Below are positions 11,690-20,539 of a stretch of 64,000 nt of DNA, in pieces. This stretch comes from Erpobdella octoculata. Its lineage: Eukaryota > Annelida > Clitellata > Hirudinida > Erpobdellidae. Location of the stretch: assembly GCA_963978895.1 (NCBI GenBank), contig OZ022247.1, positions 1,570,256 through 1,634,255 of the forward strand. The letters are read 5' to 3'. Below the pieces are notes generated by a model. That model was not told the DNA's origin. It ran no database searches and saw only the letters and a program-made list of their open reading frames with translations. Made by a program: the position numbers and the translations under genes. Every line of letters starts with the position of its first letter. Positions within the stretch are counted from its first letter, which is position 1.

Positions 11690-12741
11690 TTTTTTAAATG
11701 TTTTTTTTGTCTCCCATTTTAACACCAGTCTAATCGATCTTTTAAATAATGTTTTGCTGGGTTCATATTTCAATGGTTATCGAAAAAATTATGCAGCAAA
11801 TTAAACTTTCCCGTGTGGAATAGATTAACAGGAGTTTTTAGGTTTTTAATCGATAAGTGAAGAATCAAAGTTTTGTCGAGTTCCATTTTTAAAACTAACC
11901 AATAAGGTAAAAAAGGCAAGAAACAAAAATAGTTTCTTTTATGAATGTTATCCCGTTTAGCAGACATTTCGGCCAGCCTTGCCCAAAAATGTTCTCCTAA
12001 CCAAGTATCTAAGTGAAAAGCCGTCACGAAGTTTTGCATTGTATTTGTCAAGATAGCAGCTTGCAAAAATGACCTTTTATATCTGTTAAAACGCTGCAAG
12101 AAGGTTATTACAAAAACAAAGGCTATTGTGTGAGTATCCCTCTCTACCGAGAAAAAACGTTCAGAAGGATCTTATACTGTTAGGTTGCATAACTATTGCT
12201 CTGCTGGAGCTATTAAACTTTTTTTTCCGACAAATAATCGGTGTCCAGGAAGGAGAAAAAAGGGTATTATTAAACCTTATGTTTCAGAAAAATGTTTTAA
12301 CAAGTACTAAATTTTAAAAATTGGTAACCGACGGGTGTGGAGTGTGTGTGCTTTTTTTATTTATGGTAGTAAAATATCAATGAATATTACGGATGTTCCT
12401 TAATTCCTTACAATTTGAGTAACCTTAATTTCGGAGCGCTTCAAGACCTGGGGTTGCCCAATGCCGGGATTCGGAGTTTTACTGACCACTGCACTGATGT
12501 AGATGCTGCGCATGTTCAACTCGCGACTTAGCTAACCAATTATAATTAATATAACAGAAATTAAAAAGTAAAAACTATGATAAAGATGAAAGAAAAACGA
12601 AAATCCCGTTGTTGTGAGGCAAATTTTAAATGATATCACTTCAAAAAATCAGAAAGTAGTTGAAATTTAAATTTGTACTAAACAAATAATTGAATTGCAT
12701 TCCAAGTGTGTTGTTTTTTTTAAATAAAATTATCCGTTTGA
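11690..12741. other. Duplicated 5' and 3' flanks between copies 4 and 5
   Basis: 11690-12115 aligns by eye with 13370-13715 and more weakly with 14590-14720 and 15300-15500. 12440-12741 aligns with the 3' flanks of the other minus-strand copies. A 109-residue minus-strand frame at 11770-12099 is not kept open in the sister copy and is not called a gene. Confidence 0.6.
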
Positions 12742-13074
12742 TCACTCAAAACACATGAGCGTCGTAGAATTAAAATGAGCAAACACCCCATGTAATTTGT
12801 CCGATGGCCACATCAGTTGTTCTATGCCCGGAAGTTCTGATCTATCGATGTCCGTTAGATTTCTAAATCCGTGTACTATATCATTTATCCGGTCGGATTG
12901 AAGTTGGATTTCTTCATAACTTGCATTGACCGAGTTCAATGCCGTGGACGCGTTGACGACGGTACTAAGGCCGTCGAAAAAATTGACGCAGTCCTGATAG
13001 CTAGCCTCTGGCGCGCTTGTCATCATCAGCAAGTAAGTCAAACAAGCAGATAATGAAAAGAACTTTTGCATCAT
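12742..13074 (-). CDS. Small secreted two-cysteine protein, copy 5
   Basis: A 110-residue single-exon protein, shorter than its sisters because the four residues before the mature start are missing (SAPEASYQDC versus SVPKEAEASYQDC). The signal core is LSACLTYLLMM. Conserved features are RNLTDIDRSELPGIEQ, LMWP and a terminal CFE, with NAS, NLT and NST sites. The deletion lies at the predicted cleavage site and could change signal-peptide processing. Otherwise intact. Function unknown. Confidence 0.85.
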   Translation of the reverse strand: MMQKFFSLSACLTYLLMMTSAPEASYQDCVNFFDGLSTVVNASTALNSVNASYEEIQLQSDRINDIVHGFRNLTDIDRSELPGIEQLMWPSDKLHGVFAHFNSTTLMCFE

Positions 13075-13170
13075 TTCACTTTAAAATGGTTCAATAAAAT
13101 CTCTAGTAACTTTAAAATAATTTGTTGTTGCAATCTGGCTAAATAATATCAGCCAATGAAATTTAAAAGA

Positions 13171-13260
13171 CAGTTTCATAAACCACATATTTATAGAAAT
13201 CTACATATGGGCTAGTGTGCCAACTGGGTTAGGGAGTTTGGAGGCCTGATGAACCCCAAA
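13171..13260 (-). promoter_or_regulatory. Core promoter of secreted-protein copy 5 (upstream block degenerate)
   Basis: TATAAATA at 13188-13195 is followed by TGTGGTTTATGAAACTG. The upstream block is altered: AGGCCTCCAAACTCCCTAAC instead of TGCCCTACAAACCCC. The spacer to the TATA box is longer than in copies 3 and 4. Confidence 0.7.
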
Positions 13261-13369
13261 TCACACTGTTGGTAAATTACAAAAACTCCGCATTGAATCT
13301 ACACAATATAATTAACATTTTTGAATTAAAATTTGTTTTTTTTTTTTTTTTTTTTTGTCTCCGATTTCC

Positions 13370-14024
13370 ATACCGGGCCACCATTCTCCTCAGTGATTTT
13401 TCTCTTGTTTCACGTTTCAAAATTAAAGTTCGGTCGTTGAATTAAATAACCAGAGTTTATGAGTTTTAATCAATATTTTAAATAATAAGTGATTTGTCAG
13501 GTTTCATTTTTTTTAAACTCATAAGGTAAAAGATAGATACGCTTAAGAAAGTTACAAGCACGATTAGAAAGTCATGTCAATGAGACTTGCACAAGAAGAT
13601 ATTCTTCTAACCAATTATCTGAGTAAAAAAACCATCATTAAATTTTGCATTGTGTTTGTCAAGCTAGCTGTGTAACCGCTACAGAAAGCTTGTAACAAAA
13701 AGCAAAGACTGCTGAACCATCTACCACCTACGGGGGGGGGGTTCAGGGTTTGCTAAATGTCCACTGTGCTGATTTGGATGTTGTGCATGATCAACATACG
13801 ACTTAGCTGGCCAAATATAATGAATATAACAAAGACTACACAGTAGAAAACTATTATAACCATTAAAAGAAAAACTAAAGACACGTCGTTTTAAACAATT
13901 TTTAAAATGATATCATTTGAAAAATCAGAAAATTTTAAAATTCTAAGTTTTTCTGAACAAATTGTTGAATTAAATTGTTAGTTTGTTGTTTTTCAATGAA
14001 AAAAAAAAACATCCGTTTTTTTTT
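13370..14024. other. Duplicated flanks between copies 5 and 6
   Basis: 5' flank of copy 5 (13370-13715) followed by 3' flank of copy 6 (13725-14024). It includes a poly-T run at 13329-13354 nearby and a G9 run at 13732-13740. No gene is seen. Confidence 0.6.
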
Positions 14025-14369
14025 TCATTGAAAACACTCACATGTTGTTACATTAAAGTACTGATACGCCCCTGATATTCTGTCCAGAGGCCACATCAGC
14101 TGTTCTATGCCTGGAAGTTCTACTCTATCGGTGTCAGTTAGATTTCTTCTTCTGTGCAAAATATCATTTATACGGAGTGCGGCCTGTAAGTTGAATTCTT
14201 CAGCCTTTCCATTGACCGAGTTGAACTGTATGACGTGGTCCATGATGGCAACTATTCCATCGATCAAAGTGACGCAGTCTTGATAGTTAGCTTCTGCTTC
14301 CTTCGGCACGCCGGTAATCATTAGCAAGTAGATCGAACAAGCGAAAATAGAAAAAAACTTTAGCATCAT
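14025..14369 (-). CDS. Small secreted two-cysteine protein, copy 6
   Basis: A 114-residue single-exon protein. The signal peptide (FSIFACSIYLLMI) is followed by EAEANYQDC. The middle holds QFNSVNG, then RRRNLTDTDRVELPGIEQ and LMWP. The C terminus reads TTCECFQ, so it has one extra Cys two residues before the conserved one. It could form a different or additional disulfide, for example a dimer (inference). Its signal peptide is nearly the same as that of copy 4. Function unknown. Confidence 0.86.
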   Translation of the reverse strand: MMLKFFSIFACSIYLLMITGVPKEAEANYQDCVTLIDGIVAIMDHVIQFNSVNGKAEEFNLQAALRINDILHRRRNLTDTDRVELPGIEQLMWPLDRISGAYQYFNVTTCECFQ

Positions 14370-14465
14370 TTTACTTTAAAAAGGGTTTACTGAAATCTCT
14401 AACTTTATTTTATAAATTACTGAATTATTTCAGCTAAATAAAAAAAGATTATTAACCTAAAATTC

Positions 14466-14545
14466 AGCTTCATAACCCACGTATTTATAGAAATATGTGG
14501 TTGGTGTGCCAATTGAGTTGGGGTGGGGTTGTAGGGCAGATGATA
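14466..14545 (-). promoter_or_regulatory. Core promoter of secreted-protein copy 6
   Basis: On the minus strand: TGCCCTACAACCCCACCCC, AACTCAATTGGCACA, TATAAATA (14482-14489), then CGTGGGTTATGAAGCTG. Confidence 0.76.
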
Positions 14546-14938
14546 ACTGCATTAAAATGTAAAGTTTTTTAGAATGTTTGTCTCCAGTTCTAACACCAAC
14601 TCATAATTTTTTTTTAATTTTTTCTTGTTTCATATTTTAATGATTATTGGAAAATTATGCGACAAATTAAATTTAACGTGTGGAATACAGTTACAAGAGT
14701 TTGTGGGTTTTAATCGGTATTTGAATAATAATTGAATTGACGTGTCGTCATAAGACGAAAGGCAAAAAAGCATGTGGCTGATAACGGAGCCCTGCACGGT
14801 TCAATTTAAGGCCCTACCCGGACCGTTTGTACGGGCATGATATCACTAGTCGTGGCCTCTGCCAGCCAGACCCTCGTTCAGGGCTTTAAAAGATACACTG
14901 AAAAGAATTATAAGCACGCTTAGTAATTACAGTAATTA

Positions 14939-15129
14939 CAGTAAATGTCTTGAAGAACGGACATCCTCGGGGAAGAGCAAAAGTGACGGCTTCTCGTATC
15001 TGTCCGTTCCTCGGGGATAAGCTACTATAGGCAAGATACAAATTGAAAAAAAAAACTCCCTTACGATCAAAAGTGTCCGTTGCTCTAAGCAGCCGTTCTT
15101 GAGGGTGCGGCTCTAGAGGACTTTTACTG
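14939..15129. mobile_element. Tc1/mariner-like MITE, copy A
   Basis: A 191-base element flanked by TA on both sides. The left end is CAGTAAATGTC and the reverse complement of the right end is CAGTAAAAGTCC. The right half is homologous to 63881-63950. It has no coding capacity. It sits between the orphan promoter at 15193 and the upstream flank of copy 6. Confidence 0.7.
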
Positions 15130-15192
15130 TATATCGGTGAGAGAAGTGTCAATGTAAAAGTTTGAATTGTTATTATCAAGATAATAACACAG

Positions 15193-15233
15193 GTGCGCCA
15201 ACTGAGTTAAGTGGTTTTAGGGCAGATGAACCT
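15193..15233 (-). promoter_or_regulatory. Orphan promoter remnant of a lost seventh copy
   Basis: On the minus strand: TCATCTGCCCTAAAACCAC, then TTAACTCAGTTGGCGCACC, which match the upstream block and the AACTCAGTTGGC block of the living copies. The TATA box and downstream block are absent and no coding remnant follows. The sequence beyond (about 15300-15500) still resembles the 5' flank of the other copies. Confidence 0.6.
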
Positions 15234-15634
15234 TAAATATGTAAAAAAACGATGGTGTTGTTAAATTTGAAGAAAAACATCACAGCAATGTGTTTGTTAT
15301 TAAAACTGGAACTTTTTTTTTCCATTGTTTGCCTCTGATTTTAATTTTAATGTTCATGCTAGATAGTTATTCGCTTGTTTCAAATTTTATCGGTAACAAG
15401 GCGATTATGCAAAATCAAAATTAAAAATTAAACCGTTCGGAATTAAGTAACAAGAATCGACTAGTTGGGAATCAATGTTTTAATAAACATTTAATTTCTT
15501 TACTAATTTTAAATTTTTTAAGAAAACAGATAAGTCGAGCGAATAGAAATAAGGAAAGAATGAGAGAAACACATTGAGAGAGAGAAAGAGTGCAGGAGGT
15601 AAAGAGGAAGTGAGTGAAAGAAAGAAAGAGAGAA

Positions 15635-15638
15635 AGAC

Positions 15639-15715
<77 letters not shown>

Positions 15716-15875
15716 AAGAGAAAGGGAGAGAAAGAGAGAGAGAGAGAAAATTAAGGAAAAGGTATTCTACTGCAACAATAGGTTGGGTTTAAATATTCCA
15801 TTAATTGTTCGAAGGATCGAATGGCTGCACGTGCTTGTAATCATGAGATGAACAATCAATTGTCTTTCTTCTCTT

Positions 15876-15926
<51 letters not shown>

Positions 15927-15930
15927 TATT
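15635..15930. repeat. (GA)n and (CT)n tracts
   Basis: A GA tract at about 15640-15770 and a CT tract at about 15870-15925 on the same strand, about 100 bases apart, so they could pair as a hairpin. Frames rich in Arg/Glu and Leu/Ser over them are repeat artefacts. Confidence 0.9.
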
Positions 15931-16179
15931 TTTGTTTTTATTTTTTTTATTTTACAGATTAAGTCTTAATTTTTCTATCACCACCAACATCATCATCACC
16001 ATAATATAGTCATCATAACCACCTTTTTAATCGGTAATTCACAAACACCTGCCCAATATTATTTGCATCTATGCATTCACCAACCATTAATTAATTAATA
16101 ACATAGTACTACGATGGCAGCAACTGTGTATTTCAACTTTCTCGCCCGAACCGACTCTCAACTATTACAACACAACGCA

Positions 16180-16740
16180 TCCAAATCAACTACAAATCAT
16201 CTAGGGTCATCTACCCATCCAAGTCAACTAAAAATCATATACCCACCAAATTCAACTACAAATCATCTACCCATCCAAGTCAACTAAAAATCATATACCC
16301 ACCAAATTCAACTACAAATCATCTACCCATCCAAGTCAACTAAAAATCATATACCCACCAAATTCAACCACAAATCATCTACCCACCCAAATCTACAACA
16401 AATCATCTACCCACCCAAGTCAACAACAAATCATCTACCCACCCAACTTAACTACCGGCCATTTCAATACTACCCACCACACCTAACCACTAACCACTTC
16501 AGTGTTACCCACCCAATTCAACTACCGGCTATCTCAGTATTGGCCAACCCATTCATCCAACGCCCATTTAAATACTACCCACACAGTTTAACTACTGTTC
16601 ATCTAAATACTACCCACCCCACCCCCACCCCCGACTCCACCACTAACCGTTTCAGTACCATCCCCACCCACCCCTGTTCAACGGCACTGTTCATCTAAAT
16701 ACTACCCACCCAATTCAATCGCCCGCCAGCCATACCCAAC
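16180..16740. repeat. 56-bp minisatellite and related ACCCACC-rich repeats
   Basis: A unit of about 56 bases (AATCATCTACCCATCCAAGT then CAACTAAAAATCATATACCC) occurs about three times between 16196 and 16380. It then decays into ACCCACC-rich sequence to about 16740. No open frame. Confidence 0.85.
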
Positions 16741-17744
16741 CATCCGTTCGTTTCACCCACTCAGAATGAAAAATGATGACTACTACGACTGATTGATTAT
16801 TGACAAATAACTAACGGGGACAAATCTACCTTCAGTGGTATGCAGCAACACCTGACGACAAAAAAAAACAAAAATATATGACAGTTTATCGAATAGATTA
16901 TAAAATGATATCTCATGTATTTTCTCTAATGATGTCTTTTTGCGCACGTGTCTGTAAGTCTGTACGTGTTTTTGGAGCTTATGGATGTGTGTTTGCGTTT
17001 TAATTTTCTGTACGCGTGTGTTTGCTTGGTTTGTTGGTTGAATATGATTCTTAGTTAGTGTTTCTGTGTTTAAATGTCTCAGTATTTTGTTTAAGAACAG
17101 GCAAAACGTAAAAAACGAGGTTTTTTTGCTCACAAATCTCTTATCTTTTATGATTCCGGTGGCTTTTCGTTTTGAATTTAATGCAATTTTTAGTAAACAA
17201 CAAATCTTTTTAAATTTCATATCTTTTATATTAACTTCGCCGTTGTATGCTTGATTACTTGATTGCTTGCTTGTATCCGACACAAAAAGTTCGGAAGTCA
17301 AAATTTATCCACTCCCCGTTCTCCGATCCATCTGCAATTCCATGTTCCATGTATTCTGAATGGTTCAAAATGGCCCTATTTCCTGCTGAAAAAAAATAGA
17401 TTTGCACTATTTTAGTATCTGTCTATCTAAAATATATAAAAGATTTTTAATAAAAGAAGTTTTTTTATGGTTTGCTTGTTATGTTCATGTTTGATTTGTT
17501 GTTTTTTCTAAAACATAGTTAAATAATTTCATAAAAATTAAAAGTAACATTTTTTTATGAAACGTTTTTAAATCGAGTCAAATGCAGTCACAAAAGGCGA
17601 GTTTATATTTCAAATTTCAGCTTGATTGGACGGTGGGAAGTTTGTTAATTTGTACTTCAAAGACTTGCAAACATTCAAGCAAGCAAGCGAGACCGGTGAA
17701 GTTATTATAAGCGATTCAGAAAGTAACTACTTTTTGGTTTTGTT
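16741..17744. other. Spacer with dispersed GCTTGCTTG repeat, no gene seen
   Basis: 17230-17275 on + and 17640-17720 on - carry diverged copies of a dispersed repeat whose mark is GCTTGCTTGAATGTTTGCAA (also at 22100 and 33290). The 172-residue minus-strand frame here has no recognisable features and is not called. Confidence 0.5.
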
Positions 17745-17827
17745 TTTAAAGCTATATTTATTATTATTTTTTATTATTATTATTTATTATTGTTTTAAAG
17801 TTATATTATTATTATTTATTATTATTA
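17745..17827. repeat. AT-rich ~35-bp minisatellite, left part
   Basis: Units with the core TTTTAAAGCTATATTTATTA. The same array resumes at 18912, so the Helitron between was inserted into it. Confidence 0.85.
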
Positions 17828-18034
17828 CTAGCGGGGTTACCCGGCGTTGCCCGGGGTTTTTAGAGGTTTTTCTAATGTTTGTCTCTCTCGCTCCCGTTTC
17901 CTTCTCCAATTTCCCGTTTTTGTCGCGTTCCCGGTCGCTTTTCCGCTCTCGGTCGTTTTCCAGCTCCCGGTCGCTTTCCCGCTCAGAAGTTTTGTTATCG
18001 ATTTTCTCTCTTGCTCGCGTTTCCTTCCAAACTT

Positions 18035-18262
18035 GCTCTCCCGATTCCAGTCGCTTTCCGCGTTCCCGGTCGCTTTCCGCGTTCCCGGTCGCTTTCCGCG
18101 TTCCCGGTCGCTTTCCCGTTCCCGGTCGCTTTCCCGTTCTCGGTCGCTTTCCCGTTCCCGGTCGCTTTCCCGTTCCCGATCGCTTTCCCGTTCCCGCTCA
18201 CGCTTGCTCTCCCGTTCCCGGTCATGCTTGCTCTCCCATTCCCGGTCAGGGTTGCTCTCCCG
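18035..18262. repeat. 18-bp minisatellite inside the Helitron
   Basis: About a dozen copies of CGTTCCCGGTCGCTTTCC. An inverted, shorter relative lies at 18397-18560. Read as protein it gives RSRSLS-type repeats that mimic SR proteins. This is a repeat artefact. Confidence 0.88.
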
Positions 18263-18574
18263 TTCCCGTTCCCGTTCACGCTCATTTTCTCTTTTATATT
18301 CTTTCATAACTTCTGTTAGCCTATAAAACGTAAAATAGATTTGCTAAGACTATAAATATATATGAATGTTCGTGGGTTAGTTTGTCTATTATAGAAACGG
18401 GAAAGCGACCCGGAACGGACAGCGAGCGGGAACGGAAAAGCAAGCGTGAGCGGGAACGGGAGAGCGACCAAGAACGGGAAAACGACCGGGAGCGGGAAAG
18501 CGACCGGGAGCGGGAAAGCGACCGGGAGCGGGAAAGCGAACAGGAGTGGGAAAGCAGGTGGGAAAGGAAACGGG

Positions 18575-18638
18575 AGAGAAAGAGACAAACATTAGAAAAA
18601 CCTCTAAAAAACCCGGGCAACGCCGGGTATCTCCGCTA
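18575..18638 (+). mobile_element. Inverted extra Helitron 3' end
   Basis: A plus-strand Helitron terminus (AACGCCGGGTATCTCCGCTAG, then T) lies inside the minus-strand Helitron. About 60 bases next to the terminus match the 17828-17890 end in inverted orientation, so transcripts or single strands of the element could fold back. Confidence 0.75.
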
Positions 18639-18911
18639 GTACATACATAAACACACACACAGACACACATACATGCACATACACATACATACATACACAC
18701 ATACATACGCACATACATATATATATATAGTTCCCGCTCGCTCACCCGCTCCGCTCCGCTCATTTTGTGACGGATTTCAAATTTTTTTTTTATTTGACTT
18801 TCCCCTTGACTCTCAAGGTTGTGTGAAAATTTCATTACGATCGGATGAATGGTGTAGCAATGCCTAAAGGACATTAATATATATACAAACATTCATTTTT
18901 ATATATATAGA

Positions 18912-19040
18912 TTATTTATTATTGTTTTTAAAGCTATATTTATTATTATTTTTTATTATTATTTATTATTATTGTTTTTAAAGCTATATTTATTATTATT
19001 TTTTATTATTATTGTTTTTAAAGCTATATTTATTATTTAT
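18912..19040. repeat. AT-rich ~35-bp minisatellite, right part
   Basis: About three further units with the core TTTTTAAAGCTATATTTATT, continuing the array interrupted by the Helitron. A (GT)n tract follows at 19072-19110. Confidence 0.85.
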
Positions 19041-19361
19041 GTACAGGAGAAACTTGATACTTGTGCTGAATGTGTGTGTGTGTATGTGTGTGTGTGTGTG
19101 TGTGTGTGTCCGGTATGTTCTTCCGCTTCTTGCCCGTCTACCTACCTGTCCATCAGTCATCTGGATGTGCATCTTTCTCTAATAATTCTTTTTTTTTATA
19201 AACAGTTGACGTTATGCGGATGTTTATAGGAGAAGAAAGAGAAAGAAATAATATTACGATAAAAGATATTTTTTTTCTCAAAAAACACGCTTTTATTTAT
19301 GTGTGGAAAGTGCACAAAAAGTATAAAATACTTTTTTTTCTTTCCTTCTATATATAAATAA

Positions 19362-19440
19362 AAGCGTGGGAGCTCATCTTAATCCACTTCCATTTTCATC
19401 ATAATCCATGGATTATGATGAGCGTCCCACGCTTTTATAA
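19362..19440. repeat. Imperfect hairpin repeat
   Basis: ATAAAAGCGTGGGA and GCTCATC are answered by GATGAGC and TCCCACGCTTTTAT about 50 bases later. The centre holds the perfect 18-base palindrome CATAATCCATGGATTATG. Confidence 0.8.
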
Positions 19441-19529
19441 TTACTATTAGATTATGTTATATTATTATATAATATTATTATATTACTATTTATATAATTA
19501 CTATTTATGTGGAGAGGGTGAGGTAGTAG

Positions 19530-19556
19530 TGGTTATAATGATGATGGTGGTGGTGG

Positions 19557-19606
<50 letters not shown>

Positions 19607-19765
19607 TTGATGTTGATGTTGATGTTGATGTTGATTTTGATGATGATGGTGGTGGTGGTAGTAATGATGATGATGATAATGATGATGATGGTGGTGGTGG
19701 TGGTGATGATGATGATGATGATGATGACGATGACGACGATGATGATAATGATGATGACCGAATAG
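19530..19765. repeat. (GAT/GGT/GTT)n triplet repeat
   Basis: A compound GAT, GTT and GGT triplet array of about 235 bases. It is open in several frames on both strands and is not coding. Confidence 0.93.
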
Positions 19766-20411
19766 TCATTCAATGATGAAACGATCCATGCCAAAAAAAA
19801 AAAGATTTGATATTTAATAAAAAACCACTTTAAAGGGATCGTCTCCACGCTCCAACGAAACTGTAAGATGACGACTAGCGAGCGAGATGATTGGTTGGGC
19901 TGGGATGGGAGCGTTTGGACATTGGCGGCGGTCCCTTAAGAAGTGGATTAAGATTTATTCGAGATCGAGAACGTCCGTGTGTGCCAGGTGCACGTGCAGT
20001 AGTAATCGGGCGACGTGGAGATGAAAGGGAATAAATATATATATAAATATTCTTCGTCGTTATGCCTCTCTCTGTGTTGTATAATTTGTTGACCGATCAA
20101 TTATCTTATGTTGTTGTTGTGTTTTTTTGTGTGAATAATTTGAATTGGAAAGGTAACAGGAGAACTCCAATTTGGGGAGACAGATTTAAAGGGGAGGGGG
20201 TCGTCGGCGGTTGAAGAGAGTGGAGAAAGGGACGAAGTGGCAGGGAAGGGAAGGAAGAAATTATGAAAGATGTGGGGGGGGGTAAAGATAGGGTGACAGT
20301 GTTATGCAACCCTTGACCGGTTGCACACCTTTGAGTTTATGTTGATCGTCTGTGCTCCTTCTATTTTTTTGTCTATGTTTGTCTGTCTGTCTCTCTGTTT
20401 CTATGTTTCCC

Positions 20412-20421
20412 TCTCTTTCTC

Positions 20422-20498
<77 letters not shown>

Positions 20499-20530
20499 TC
20501 TATTTTATTTATCCGCTTCTCTCTCTCTCT
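20412..20530. repeat. (CT)n microsatellite
   Basis: A CT tract with a few interruptions. Shorter CT tracts occur at 21296-21350 and 21533-21550. Confidence 0.92.
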
Positions 20531-20539
20531 TCATTTCTT

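Larger units (their letters stand above)
17828..18911 (-). mobile_element. Non-autonomous Helitron (1084 bp)
   Basis: Read on the minus strand, the element begins TCTATATATATAAAAATGAA at 18911 and ends CCGGGTAACCCCGCTAG at 17828. The 3' end has a GC hairpin (CCCGGGCAACGCCGGG) a few bases before CTAG. The flanking host bases are A (5') and T (3') with no duplication, as Helitrons insert. Both sides continue one minisatellite, so the insertion boundaries are clear. It contains no Rep/helicase frame. The inside is filled with an 18-bp GGGAACGGGAAAGCGACC-type minisatellite, a (TATG)/(CA) tract and an inverted extra 3' end at 18575-18638. Naming the class rests on known Helitron termini. Confidence 0.8.

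Noticed and set aside
11770..12099. 109-residue minus-strand frame upstream of copy 4
   Set aside because: The homologous flank of copy 5 (13430-13710) has stops and shifts in this frame, so it is duplicated non-coding DNA.
14886..15179. 97-residue minus-strand frame
   Set aside because: It lies across the MITE at 14939-15129 and has no protein features.
16783..17301. 172-residue minus-strand frame
   Set aside because: No domain, signal peptide or splice context, and part of it overlaps a dispersed repeat.
17626..18326. RSRSLSRS-type frames resembling an SR splicing factor
   Set aside because: They are produced by an 18-bp minisatellite inside a Helitron. The same DNA gives other simple proteins on the opposite strand.
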